Below are positions 8,578 through 18,464 of a stretch of DNA of 44,092 bases, piece by piece. Source of the DNA: a virus; IMG/VR virus record IMGVR_UViG_3300043772_002937, positions 1 to 44,092 of that record; one strand, 5' to 3'. The position numbers and the translations under genes are program-made. The stretch's first letter is position 1. Each line of letters begins with the position of its first letter. The notes below the pieces were generated by a model. That model did no database searches and was not told the DNA's origin. It saw nothing but the letters and a program-made list of their open reading frames with translations.

Positions 8578-10622
8578 TGGAAATTTATAAAAGAAAAGTT
8601 GGATACGAGGATTATGGTAAAACAACAAATTTAGTTGTTACCGCTACAACTTTGTATTTCCCATTTTTTTTAAAACAAAATTTTGAAGATATAGGTTTGT
8701 ATACAGATACTAAAAATCCTATTGAAGAAGTTAGTGACACTTTTAACGGTGATTGGAATCAAATAACAAGTGGCTTAAATACTAGTGGTATTGGTACTAT
8801 TGGCGGTGGCACTGGTACTGTTAGTGGAACAGTTAATGTAGGCGGTGGCACACCTGTTGGTAATGTTCTAGGAAGATTACCTCAACAAATAGTGGCACCA
8901 GAAAGTAATACTTTTAATACAACACCTGTTGACACAAACGGGGTTACTTTTGGTACAGATGGACAAGTAACCAGCCAAGGTAGGTTTTCAAACCCAAACA
9001 CCTCTACAACTAATTCATTACGTTTAGGTGCTAATAGTAACACTTATTTAAATAATTGTAACGTTACTTTTTACTCAACACCGATAACAAGTTTTGGTGC
9101 CAATGATGGTTCATTATCTATAGTAATAGATGGTTGTCCTGGTCCACAAACTGTTGAATGGACTGGTCCTGACAATTTTACAGCAACAGGTCTTGTTGCA
9201 GGTAGAAATAATTTAACTGCCGGAAATTATATTGCTAAAATATATGATTTTAATAATAATATAACTTTTAAGTCTTATGTATTAGAACAACCACAAAGTT
9301 TATACTTAGGTTTAACTATTACAACTTCACAAAGTAACGTTACCTATAACGGTGGTAATAATGGTTCCGCTAGTATAACAGTAGAAGGTGGTTTGTCACC
9401 TTATACCTATTTGTGGTATTCTGGAACACCAAGTAATGTTTTAGGTACAAACTCTAATATCAACAATTTAATTGCTGGTAGATATAATGTTAGAGTACAG
9501 GATTCTAATGGTACCATAGTATCAAGTATTTTAAGAATTACAGAACCTTTAATTCTTTCAGGTTTTGTTGTGACAACAACCAATGTTAATTGTAACGGTA
9601 ACAATAATGCATCTATAGTAGTTAGAGCTACCGACGGAGTTCATCCATTTGGGTATATATTTGAATTAACAGGTCCAGTTTCTAAAATTATTAGTGGAAC
9701 AACATCGGATATAGTAACCTTTGATAATCTGACGGTTGGTACTTATACAATAAAAATTTACGATGATAATACAAATATAACGTTACCTAATGTTAGTATA
9801 ATACAACCTGAAGTTGTAGTTACAAATGCTGTAGTGACCTCACCAACTGTTTTAGGATACTATTCCGTAGGTGTTAGTACTGGGGGTACAATCAATATTA
9901 ACCCATATGGAGGTAATCCACCTTATTTTATTACAATAAGTAAAGATGGATTTATTTTTGGTACCACTAGTATTAACCCTTATGTATTACAAGGTTTAGG
10001 TGCAGGTACATATGAAATTAGTAGTGTAGATTCTGTTAACTGTTTAGGTACCACAGATACACTAGTACTTAAACAAAGACCTATTTTAACAGTTAGTGCT
10101 GATACAATAAATGTTGTTAATGGTTATAACATCACATGTAATGGTGGTACAACAGGAGTTACTTATAACACATATTACTTAACCGGAACTACCACACACC
10201 CAATACCTACACCTACGATTAGTTATTATATGGATAACATTTTAGATGCAACTATAACAGGTTTAACAACACAACATACTTTTACAGGTTTAACCGCGGG
10301 AGACCATAACGTATTAATTACTGATGGTTTTGCTACATTTAATAGGACGTTTACTTTAACACAACCACCAGAAATTTTATTAAGTTTTGGAGAAATTGTA
10401 AATCCTGTAGTTGTTTGTAGTGGTTGTACCACAAGTTGTAAACAATCTATAGTTCAAATCAACGGAGGTGTATTACCTTATACCATTCAATGGAGTGGGG
10501 ATGGTGATACTAGTACTTCTATAACATCAGATCCACATTGTACTGATACACCAGTAACAATTTCTGTTACAGTAACAGACAGTAATGGATGTAGTAAAAC
10601 TCAATCAGTAACATTATCATGA
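8577..10622 (+). CDS. Tail protein with six tandem SprB/PKD-like repeats
   Basis: A 681-aa protein. Residues 1-60 form a unique head and 60-155 a Gly/Thr/Asn-rich linker. About six Ig-like repeats of roughly 85 aa follow: about 160-240, 245-325, 328-412, 415-500, 503-598 and 600-681. Each carries variants of NVTYNGGNNGSASITVEGG, then PYTYLW, LTAGTY and VxDSNG followed by a QP or EP linker. This is the pattern of SprB-type repeats found in surface adhesins of gliding Bacteroidetes. The likely role is a fibre or spike shaft or a host-binding protein on the virion. The last repeats contain Cys pairs (CSGC, CTTSC). The stop overlaps the next ATG by 4 bp (ATGA). Confidence 0.75.
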   Translation: MEIYKRKVGYEDYGKTTNLVVTATTLYFPFFLKQNFEDIGLYTDTKNPIEEVSDTFNGDWNQITSGLNTSGIGTIGGGTGTVSGTVNVGGGTPVGNVLGRLPQQIVAPESNTFNTTPVDTNGVTFGTDGQVTSQGRFSNPNTSTTNSLRLGANSNTYLNNCNVTFYSTPITSFGANDGSLSIVIDGCPGPQTVEWTGPDNFTATGLVAGRNNLTAGNYIAKIYDFNNNITFKSYVLEQPQSLYLGLTITTSQSNVTYNGGNNGSASITVEGGLSPYTYLWYSGTPSNVLGTNSNINNLIAGRYNVRVQDSNGTIVSSILRITEPLILSGFVVTTTNVNCNGNNNASIVVRATDGVHPFGYIFELTGPVSKIISGTTSDIVTFDNLTVGTYTIKIYDDNTNITLPNVSIIQPEVVVTNAVVTSPTVLGYYSVGVSTGGTININPYGGNPPYFITISKDGFIFGTTSINPYVLQGLGAGTYEISSVDSVNCLGTTDTLVLKQRPILTVSADTINVVNGYNITCNGGTTGVTYNTYYLTGTTTHPIPTPTISYYMDNILDATITGLTTQHTFTGLTAGDHNVLITDGFATFNRTFTLTQPPEILLSFGEIVNPVVVCSGCTTSCKQSIVQINGGVLPYTIQWSGDGDTSTSITSDPHCTDTPVTISVTVTDSNGCSKTQSVTLS

Positions 10623-11038
10623 TAACAGGATTTACTTCAAATAAACTAGATTTAGTTAAAACATACGACCCCAACAACCCGTTTCAAGTCGGTGTTAACG
10701 GTGTTACTTCAGTATCTACCAATAATGTTAGTTATACCATAGGTAACATAAATTATTCCACAGAATTAAGTGGTAATTTTTTAACCACATTTAGTACTAA
10801 CGCTACAGGTTATGATTTTAACCCTTACATTATTTTTCCAAACAGACAAAATACTTTTGATATAAAAGAAGAGGCTAAAATGGGATTAGTTTTTCCACCA
10901 AAAGTCATTAACGAGCTATTTATAGAAAGACAAAGTACAGCTGTTTTTGAAAGACATTCTAGACTTTCAGGAATAAAAAATTTTGGTGAATTAGAAAATT
11001 ATAGAAACGGGTATTATAATATTGTACAAAATAGTTAA
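10619..11038 (+). CDS. Unknown small tail-module protein (139 aa)
   Basis: A 139-aa protein with a beta-rich N-terminal two thirds and a charged, helical C-terminal third (EELxxx-type, around FIERQSTAVFERHSRLSGIK). It begins within the stop of the SprB-repeat gene (ATGA) and is followed after 2 bp by the next structural gene, so it belongs to the same operon. No family is recognised. By size and context it could be a connector or chaperone for the neighbouring fibre proteins, but this is only a guess. Confidence 0.55.
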   Translation: MITGFTSNKLDLVKTYDPNNPFQVGVNGVTSVSTNNVSYTIGNINYSTELSGNFLTTFSTNATGYDFNPYIIFPNRQNTFDIKEEAKMGLVFPPKVINELFIERQSTAVFERHSRLSGIKNFGELENYRNGYYNIVQNS

Positions 11039-11040
11039 AA

Positions 11041-11937
11041 ATGGCAACAGGAAATTACGGTGTAGTTAGACCAGCAACAGTAACAACAGATGATATGGAG
11101 ATATTTTATACTTATGCTCCATCAAGGGATATAGCTCCGACAATACCACTAAGACAGTTGGTACCGGCTCAAGTTATATCAAGATTTAATCACCCAACAC
11201 CTAACACTAACGGTGTACCATTATTTGATGGTCTTTATAATTTACAATTACCGGCAGCTAATTTTTCAGCAAAAGGAATTTATAATGTAGTTATAAAACC
11301 TAGAGAAATTAGAACAACAATAACAGATTGTGGTGTATTAGCAGCATTTCCCGATATTAAAGGTATTGTGTTAGATATTAACACACTTGGAATACAAGAC
11401 GCTTCAAGATTGATAGGTTATAGGGTTGAGTATTATGATGCCGCAGGACAAAAAATACCTAATTTTTTTAGAGTTATAACATCAGCCAATAGAACTGAAG
11501 CTGTTAACGCCAATTTAAATAATACTACACAAAAATCGGTTAGATATCGTTTTAATGAAACTTCTAATTTAGTTTTTTGTACCTTAACACCAAGTTCAGC
11601 ACCTAATGTAAAACCTAACCAGTTTCCTGATATTGGTACACCAGGTCAAGCAATTTCCATTTCAAACACTTTTTTTAACCCAATATTGTTAGAATTAGAT
11701 ATGGTAGAATACGATATTGAAACATTAGCATACGGTATATTTGGAAATCAAACCAAGTCAATTAATGATGGTAAATACACAATTTATGACTTTGGAAATA
11801 ATATTTATAAACAGTATAACTTATACGAAATACAAGACCAATTTACTGGTGAACCTCTTTATGAAGTTCGTCAGTTAGTAAATAATATTGACTTCACAAA
11901 AGATTTCAATACAATAACTAACGTTCCTACGGCTTAA
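11041..11937 (+). CDS. Unknown baseplate/tail structural protein (298 aa)
   Basis: A 298-aa protein of mixed beta character. It contains a middle segment YNVVIKPREIRTTITDCGVL followed by KGIVLDINTLG and a C-terminal segment YEIQDQFTGEPLYEVRQLV, both suggestive of a globular virion protein instead of a fibre. No catalytic signature or membrane segment is visible. It is coupled to the next gene by TAATG. It lies between fibre-like repeat proteins, so it may be the adaptor that fixes them to the baseplate (inference from position). Confidence 0.55.
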   Translation: MATGNYGVVRPATVTTDDMEIFYTYAPSRDIAPTIPLRQLVPAQVISRFNHPTPNTNGVPLFDGLYNLQLPAANFSAKGIYNVVIKPREIRTTITDCGVLAAFPDIKGIVLDINTLGIQDASRLIGYRVEYYDAAGQKIPNFFRVITSANRTEAVNANLNNTTQKSVRYRFNETSNLVFCTLTPSSAPNVKPNQFPDIGTPGQAISISNTFFNPILLELDMVEYDIETLAYGIFGNQTKSINDGKYTIYDFGNNIYKQYNLYEIQDQFTGEPLYEVRQLVNNIDFTKDFNTITNVPTA

Positions 11938-14900
11938 TGGCAAACGTTAAAGTAGTACCTCGTTCATTAACAGAGGCATATAAAAGAAGAGAAGGTGATT
12001 TTTCACCTAATTTAGTTGGACTCCAATTTACAGATGGGGTCTCTCTTTTTACTTTCGGTAATTTTCAAGTAACAACTAATTTACAAACAACAGTTGCTAA
12101 AGATTTTGTTTTAGGTGGACAATGGTCTGATTATTATTCATTAGATAATTTAAACATAACCGAATCAGAGTCCTTAGAACTTCAATCAAATGAAATTTTT
12201 ATAAGATTAAATTTTAACATTTATGATGTTAGTAGATACGCTTATTTTGGTAGTTTTTATGAATTAACAAGAGTTTCAATTGAACAAATAATTCAAAAAT
12301 GGAAAGGTTCTTTATATCTTAACCCACAAATAACTAACACGGCTTTTAACACAGTACTTTCTTTTTCTTACAGTGCGGGAACTAACACAGCAAAATTTTT
12401 AATACCAACTAGTGTAATTCAAAATCCATATCAATTAATATATGAAACTAATGATAATATAGATTTAGGTAGTATACCTTCTTCAGAAATTTACAATTTA
12501 AACAGAGATTATGCTAAATATGTTGTATGGAACGGTCAAAACGAATTTAAAGTTATTGATTACGAAGGCTCAACTAGTACATACCCGTATGTTACAATTT
12601 ATACTAATGGTAATCCTTTTCCTAGTTTAACAGGTTCTACTTTTGGACAATTTGTTTATCATATAAGACCTAATAAAACTGAGGTTGAATTATTTTTTAA
12701 CTCACTTACTGATTTTGAAAGAGTATTATTAAATAGATTAACGTCACCCGCTTACACTTCTTATTATACAGTACCAGAAAGTTATGATGGTAATGTGTTT
12801 TTTAATGAAAAATATTTTACATGGCCTACAACAGACGGTTTTAATTTAGATAACAGTGGTAGAGATTATGGTTCTTTTATTACTGGTATACTTGAAATGG
12901 CAACAAATTTTGATTTGAACAAAACAGATTTGGTTGCTAGAAAATTTGTCGCAGAATCTATAATAGAATACGATACTAACGGTGGTGGTGACCCAGTATA
13001 CGGTAAGAAAGTTAATAAACTTTTAAGAATTTATGGTAGAGAGTTTGATGAAATTAAAAAATACATAGATGGTATTTCTTTCGCCAATGTTGTTACTTAC
13101 GATAAGTTAGATAATACTTCTGACGAGTTAATAAAAGTTATTGCAAAAAATTTAGGTTTTGATGTATTACTTACATTAACCACTGACAATTTTAATTTAT
13201 TAGAACAAATACAACCTTCCTTCAGTACACCTTTTAGTGGATACTCAAGAAGTTTATCAGCTAAAGAATTAGATATAGAATTATGGAGAAGGTTAGTTAT
13301 AAATGCTTGGTGGTTATTCAGGTCTAAAGGTACTAGAAAAGTAATTGAATTTTTCTTTAACTTATTTAAAATACCTCAGTGTATGATTAGTCTAGATGAA
13401 TATGTTTATTTAGCTGAAAATAGATTAGACACTACAGATGTGTATAATCAAATTACTAACATACTTGGTTCAGACACACAACTATCACTTTACCCTATAG
13501 ATGATTACGGATTCCCAAGAGTTTTACCTGAAACACCGGACAATTATTTTCAAAATGGAGGCTTTTGGTATAACGGTGGAAATGAAACAACCATTGGTAA
13601 TAACCCACATATAGGGCCTTATGATTACGGACAAAAATATCTCCAACAGTTTAAATGTTTTGTAAATAATTTTCAAGATTTTGTAACAGGAAGTACGTTA
13701 GTAACAGTTGTTAAAAATTATTTTGATAACTATAACGAAGGCACTTTTGTATTTGACCAAAACGGTTTACCAGTCCCTTATTATGGAACACCTTACGCAA
13801 ATTTTTTAAATAACAATAATGTAATACAAAACGCGGTTGTTACATCAGCCGGTTTAACTTACGTAGGAGGGACCAACTCACCTAGTTATGGTGTACCTAG
13901 TGGGGACACTTTTTCAATGAAAATTAGTTTTAAAGCTGGTACTGGAAACTATTGTGGACCTTGTAACTATAATTTAGTTTACGGTAATGACGGAATTGTT
14001 TATATATCAGGTTCACCAAACACTTATTTAACAACACAATCTTGTTGTCAAAATTATTGGTTAGCGACTACTAGTACACCACCAACCCCTTGCCCTTCAT
14101 CAACTAGTTTAACAATAGATATTAATGGAGTAGTTTTATATAACAACGTTACTTTATCACAAGCTTGTTGTATATCAAGTATAGTCGGAAGTAATGTTTA
14201 TTGGAATGGTACTGCCTGCGTATTACAAGGAATAACACCTTCTTGCCCAAACCCAGGTGATTTAGCAATAGATATTAACGGAATAGTATTATACAACAAT
14301 GTTACTTTATCAGAACCTTGTTGTACACAAGCTGTTGTCGGAGTACCTGTAACATGGGACGGTTCTCAATGTTTAACAATACAAGGTGGTGGCGGTGGTA
14401 CATCTATCACACCAGCAAGTGAACGTGCCGCAATCCCTTCAACAGAACCACCAGTCCCAATTACACCACCTTATCTTTGTTATTGGTGTCCACCTGTTAA
14501 TTATACTCAACAAATTTGTACTAGTAGTCAATATTTAAACTTATTAACTAGTCAAGAAGTTATACAGTTAGCTGTAACACTTGGAGCTACTTATACTGTT
14601 ATAAATTCACCTAACGGAACTCAATTACAAAATGCAACAAATTTTTTAACACCATTATTTAATAGTTTTTTCCAAAACAACGGATGTATTATTTTTGACA
14701 ATAACAATAGAGAAATTACCAATAGTGCGTGTTGTGCTAGACTTAATGGTACATGGACTAATATAAACAATAGAAACTATTGTGTTGTACCAGGAGGTTC
14801 AATTGGTGCTGGAAGTCAAATTTCAACACCACCTTGTCCACAAACAACTGTTAATCAGTATAACATTTTTGTAGACTCTAATGGTGACCCAGTGGGTAAT

Positions 14901-15620
14901 AACTGTTGTAGTAATTTTAATATAAACGGTAGAATTAACCTTTATGTAAACGGTGTATTAACTAGTGTTATAAGTGATACTCCAGCAATTACATTTATGA
15001 CAACTTATTTAACAAATTTATTAGGAGGTCCTTATAATTTCACCACAAATAGTAACCCTAATTACGGATATTGTCCTGATTGTCCACAAGAAGTTAATTT
15101 ATTAAATAATGGTGATGTTGTAGATTATACTACAAACACGTCTTTAACACAATCTTGTTGTACACAATACGGTTATTTTTATAACCCAGCAACTAATAAG
15201 TGTACTGTTTGTTCACCAGCAGTGAATTATGGAACAGGAAGTAACGCTAATTTAATCACAAATTTAGACAATTCAGATTTATCACAACAATGTTGTAATA
15301 ATATAGGTGGTTGGTATGGTTTCGCATCTTACGATAATAACAACGTTGCTATAGCTAGATGTTATACATGTCCGCCTATTAATGTTATAGACCCTAACAC
15401 ATTACTTTTAGGACCAAACAATAACTACCAATGGTCTCAATTTGACTATACCAACCCAATAGGTAATTGTGCTGGTACGGCTGAGGTACTTTACAATAAT
15501 AGTAGCTTAGATGTTGATTGTTGTAATTATTACACAACCAATTATCAATATGATACTAATCTTTACTCTATAACTTATGATGGTATTACAAATAAATGTA
15601 AAATATGTCAGTTACAGTAA
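11937..15620 (+). CDS. Large baseplate/fibre protein with C-terminal CC-repeat region
   Basis: A 1227-aa protein in two parts. The N-terminal about 480 residues are globular; around 460-477 is SKGTRKVIEFFFNLFKIP, resembling the 'KGT-x-x-x-I-E' helix of tail protein I / gp7-like wedge proteins that attach fibres. From about 660 onward it is Cys-rich, with at least eight adjacent CC pairs (for example C703-704, 744-745, 795-796) in units of the type C-P-x(n)-I-D-I-N-G-x-V-L-Y-N-N-V-T-L-S-x-x-C-C. Two units are near-identical and lie 51 codons apart. The C-terminal part may be disulfide- or metal-stabilised and exposed on the virion (inference). The next gene carries related CC motifs. Confidence 0.65.
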   Translation: MANVKVVPRSLTEAYKRREGDFSPNLVGLQFTDGVSLFTFGNFQVTTNLQTTVAKDFVLGGQWSDYYSLDNLNITESESLELQSNEIFIRLNFNIYDVSRYAYFGSFYELTRVSIEQIIQKWKGSLYLNPQITNTAFNTVLSFSYSAGTNTAKFLIPTSVIQNPYQLIYETNDNIDLGSIPSSEIYNLNRDYAKYVVWNGQNEFKVIDYEGSTSTYPYVTIYTNGNPFPSLTGSTFGQFVYHIRPNKTEVELFFNSLTDFERVLLNRLTSPAYTSYYTVPESYDGNVFFNEKYFTWPTTDGFNLDNSGRDYGSFITGILEMATNFDLNKTDLVARKFVAESIIEYDTNGGGDPVYGKKVNKLLRIYGREFDEIKKYIDGISFANVVTYDKLDNTSDELIKVIAKNLGFDVLLTLTTDNFNLLEQIQPSFSTPFSGYSRSLSAKELDIELWRRLVINAWWLFRSKGTRKVIEFFFNLFKIPQCMISLDEYVYLAENRLDTTDVYNQITNILGSDTQLSLYPIDDYGFPRVLPETPDNYFQNGGFWYNGGNETTIGNNPHIGPYDYGQKYLQQFKCFVNNFQDFVTGSTLVTVVKNYFDNYNEGTFVFDQNGLPVPYYGTPYANFLNNNNVIQNAVVTSAGLTYVGGTNSPSYGVPSGDTFSMKISFKAGTGNYCGPCNYNLVYGNDGIVYISGSPNTYLTTQSCCQNYWLATTSTPPTPCPSSTSLTIDINGVVLYNNVTLSQACCISSIVGSNVYWNGTACVLQGITPSCPNPGDLAIDINGIVLYNNVTLSEPCCTQAVVGVPVTWDGSQCLTIQGGGGGTSITPASERAAIPSTEPPVPITPPYLCYWCPPVNYTQQICTSSQYLNLLTSQEVIQLAVTLGATYTVINSPNGTQLQNATNFLTPLFNSFFQNNGCIIFDNNNREITNSACCARLNGTWTNINNRNYCVVPGGSIGAGSQISTPPCPQTTVNQYNIFVDSNGDPVGNNCCSNFNINGRINLYVNGVLTSVISDTPAITFMTTYLTNLLGGPYNFTTNSNPNYGYCPDCPQEVNLLNNGDVVDYTTNTSLTQSCCTQYGYFYNPATNKCTVCSPAVNYGTGSNANLITNLDNSDLSQQCCNNIGGWYGFASYDNNNVAIARCYTCPPINVIDPNTLLLGPNNNYQWSQFDYTNPIGNCAGTAEVLYNNSSLDVDCCNYYTTNYQYDTNLYSITYDGITNKCKICQLQ
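14114..14171 (+). repeat. Tandem coding repeat, copy 1 (CC unit)
   Basis: This 58-bp segment matches 14267-14324 at 51 of 58 positions by my count, offset by exactly 153 bp (51 codons). It encodes IDINGVVLYNNVTLSQACC. Conservation at silent positions indicates a recent in-frame duplication. Confidence 0.8.
14267..14324 (+). repeat. Tandem coding repeat, copy 2 (CC unit)
   Basis: Second copy of the 58-bp unit at 14114-14171, encoding IDINGIVLYNNVTLSEPCC. It keeps the reading frame, so the duplication adds one Cys-pair unit to the fibre protein. Confidence 0.8.
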
Positions 15621-15650
15621 AAAAACTTAAATTAAAATAATTATAGTTAA

Positions 15651-18464
15651 ATGGCAGAAATAATATTACAAGGTGAACTTTTTAGTGTTGTAGGTTGTAC
15701 AGACCCGTTAGCTAATAATTACGATCCAACAGCAACAACTTCTTGTTCAGATTGTTGTGTTTACGGTAATACACAAGCTAGAACATCAACAACAGGTATA
15801 TTAGGATGTACTGACCCATTTGCACTTAATTTCGATTCTAACGCAACAGTCGATGATGGTAGTTGTATATACGAAAGTGGTGGAGGAACCATTGGAACTG
15901 GGCCTATTGAAACAGGACCCATTGAAATTGGCCCTGGTGTTGGTTTAGGTACTGGTGGTAGTGAAATTTGTCCTGGTCCCTACTCAATAAATACTAATGA
16001 CGTTGTTGTAGGGGTAACCACTTCAAATTGTTGTGATGCACTTTATATTTCAGCTGGTTTTACACCAGCTGGTTATACTTATTCTTGGGTTCAAGAAGGT
16101 TCAAGAAATTATGTTTGTAAATTAATTAAATTATGTCCTACAAATCTTACTTGTGTAACTTGTAATAATTTTAATTGGTGGAATGATACATACATTCAAA
16201 ATCATAATGGGGTTAGTTTACAAACCACATCACCAGTTATATGGCAACAATTAGTTAATTTAGTTACTAATAGTGGTGGTACTTTTTATGTTGAAACAGC
16301 GAACGGTGATTTATTGACACAAGATTGTTGTACTCAAGCACAAGGAACTTATGTAAATGGTATATGTAATTGTACGACACAAAATATAAATGAAACTGTT
16401 AACCCCATTTGTATTTCTACAATACAACAATTTTTAAATTTTATTTCTACAATACCTGGTTACAATTTTTTTGTAGCAAATTTTCAAACCATAGGAGATG
16501 GGTTAGGATTAACCCCACAACAGATAAATTTTGTTTTGGCTAACATAAATAGTACAACTGATAGTAACAATAACGGTATACAAGATTTAACCGAGGCTAG
16601 GTTAATTTTAGCTAATGCTTTAACAATTACTGGTGGTTTCCATGTTGGTATAGGTTCTATAACAGGTTTACCTAGACCCATAGATTTTAACACATGTAAC
16701 ACAATAGGTGGTTTTTGGTCATCTTTAACAAACACTGGGACAACGATAAATACTGGTGGTGGTCTTGGAACTGGGACTATTGGAATCGGTGGTAGGGCAG
16801 CATCAACAGCTGAACCAGCCGAACCTTCACCAATAGTCGTTAACCCCCCAACCACCACACCAACTATTACACCTACATCAACAGGACAGTGTATGTGTAG
16901 ACCTGTAGTTGCTCAATGTGAAATCGATATAACACAAGTTACGGTTGTAAGTAGTTTAGATTTTTACAACAACACAATACAGACGGTTAATTTAACAGCT
17001 ACTAATACACCATTAAGTGAGGCTTGTTGTAATAGATTAATAAGAGATTATAATTTACCTTGGCAATGGCAATCACCTTATTGTTTAGCCGCACCAAGAG
17101 AAGATTGTTTACCAATTGTTTTTACATTAAACGATGAACCTATAAGAACAGAGCCTTGTCCAAACGACTTGGAAATATCTATGTGGGTTTATTTTGCTAA
17201 ACCATTAAATCCTTGTCAACCAATTCCTGACCCACCAGATAATGACGACCCTATAGTACTTGACGGTAGTTATTGTGATATAACATTAACACCTAATACA
17301 GGTGCTATTGTACCACCATTGGGCGGATTAGGTGTGGGTACAATTACGGTAGATCCAAGTATAACCACCCCGACAGTTACCACAACTTGTTGTTATAGTA
17401 CACAAAACCCTATAACGGCTATAATAAGTTTAACAGACCCTATTTTAAATCAGTTTTTAACACAAGTAAAAACTTATAATTCGGCATCAGATTATTTTAA
17501 TAGATGGGTTCAACTTAAAGCCGTTTTACCGACTTCTGGTGTAACATTAAATTTTGGTGTTAACTTTGAAATAACAAATGGTTTAAATTGTTGTTGTAAT
17601 TACGATTATTTTATTGATGATATTAAAGTTAATTGTTCTAGACAAGAACCTTCATTACTAGTTAATAACATTAAATGTCCTGGTTTTAATTTAACAAAAG
17701 TAATAGATAATAAAAAATCTTGGGTTTACAATCCAGGTCTACCAAGTGTAGGTATTTCTGAATACGACGTTATTGAAAGAGCTGACGGTAGTTTTGGTAT
17801 GTTAGATGGTGAAGGTACTATAAACAGAACTTTTGCACCAAGTTTAGACGCCGACATACCTTGGAGATATACAGATTATTTTAACCAATCAAGTGTACTT
17901 GAAAAACACAGTAATTTAGTTTTAAATTCTAAAGAGCTTTGGTTAACATTTGATATGTGTGCTACTTGTCCGATAAGTGGTACAACATTAGCTTGTCCTA
18001 GTGGTTACACACTATCTGCAAGTACAATTTATTGTTACAATATTAGTGGTAATACAACAACTGCAAATACTGTAACAACATTAACTTATTTAAGTCTTTA
18101 CGATTTAGAAAACTACAAAAAACAATTTCAAAGTTTTTGGATTCCGTTTATGGAACAGTTTATCCCTGCTACTACAATTTGGGTTGCAGGAGAAAGATGG
18201 TGTAACGTACCGTGTCCTTTAGTAGATACTTGTAAATATGATTTTGAGTTTACTGAGTCTGACGTTGTAGTACAACCAGTACCAACAGGATTTTTTCCTC
18301 AAACGTTTAACCCTGTTTTAGGATTTAGAATACCAGACCCTTTAACATCGACAGCACCAGACGTAGCTGCAACAAATAACGCAAGTAACCCAAGTTCAAC
18401 ACCTCAAATAGTTTTAGTTCAAGACCTTGGTTTAACTACGACGATACCTAATTTTAGACCATAA
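15651..18464 (+). CDS. Cysteine-rich virion protein with GCTDP motifs and an EF-hand-like loop
   Basis: A 937-aa protein. The N-terminus has two GCTDP-type motifs (about 15-37 and 52-75: GCTDPLANNYDPTAT, GCTDPFALNFDSNAT then DDGSC), a pattern common in secreted proteins of marine Bacteroidetes. Several CC pairs follow in contexts like those of the preceding protein (LTQDCCTQAQG, LSEACCNRL, LNCCCNY). Residues 304-315, DSNNNGIQDLTE, fit a 12-residue EF-hand calcium loop. Gly/Pro/Thr-rich linkers at about 78-105 and 370-400 separate globular parts. Size, composition and context suggest an exposed tail-fibre or baseplate-periphery protein. A 30-bp AT-rich gap precedes it. No enzymatic motif was seen. 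Confidence 0.65.
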   Translation: MAEIILQGELFSVVGCTDPLANNYDPTATTSCSDCCVYGNTQARTSTTGILGCTDPFALNFDSNATVDDGSCIYESGGGTIGTGPIETGPIEIGPGVGLGTGGSEICPGPYSINTNDVVVGVTTSNCCDALYISAGFTPAGYTYSWVQEGSRNYVCKLIKLCPTNLTCVTCNNFNWWNDTYIQNHNGVSLQTTSPVIWQQLVNLVTNSGGTFYVETANGDLLTQDCCTQAQGTYVNGICNCTTQNINETVNPICISTIQQFLNFISTIPGYNFFVANFQTIGDGLGLTPQQINFVLANINSTTDSNNNGIQDLTEARLILANALTITGGFHVGIGSITGLPRPIDFNTCNTIGGFWSSLTNTGTTINTGGGLGTGTIGIGGRAASTAEPAEPSPIVVNPPTTTPTITPTSTGQCMCRPVVAQCEIDITQVTVVSSLDFYNNTIQTVNLTATNTPLSEACCNRLIRDYNLPWQWQSPYCLAAPREDCLPIVFTLNDEPIRTEPCPNDLEISMWVYFAKPLNPCQPIPDPPDNDDPIVLDGSYCDITLTPNTGAIVPPLGGLGVGTITVDPSITTPTVTTTCCYSTQNPITAIISLTDPILNQFLTQVKTYNSASDYFNRWVQLKAVLPTSGVTLNFGVNFEITNGLNCCCNYDYFIDDIKVNCSRQEPSLLVNNIKCPGFNLTKVIDNKKSWVYNPGLPSVGISEYDVIERADGSFGMLDGEGTINRTFAPSLDADIPWRYTDYFNQSSVLEKHSNLVLNSKELWLTFDMCATCPISGTTLACPSGYTLSASTIYCYNISGNTTTANTVTTLTYLSLYDLENYKKQFQSFWIPFMEQFIPATTIWVAGERWCNVPCPLVDTCKYDFEFTESDVVVQPVPTGFFPQTFNPVLGFRIPDPLTSTAPDVAATNNASNPSSTPQIVLVQDLGLTTTIPNFRP

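Noticed and set aside
16484-16858. 124-aa minus-strand open frame rich in Pro and Val
   Set aside because: It is a shadow of the Gly/Thr-rich linker of the 937-aa protein; it has no promoter or coupling and the opposite frame continues uninterrupted.
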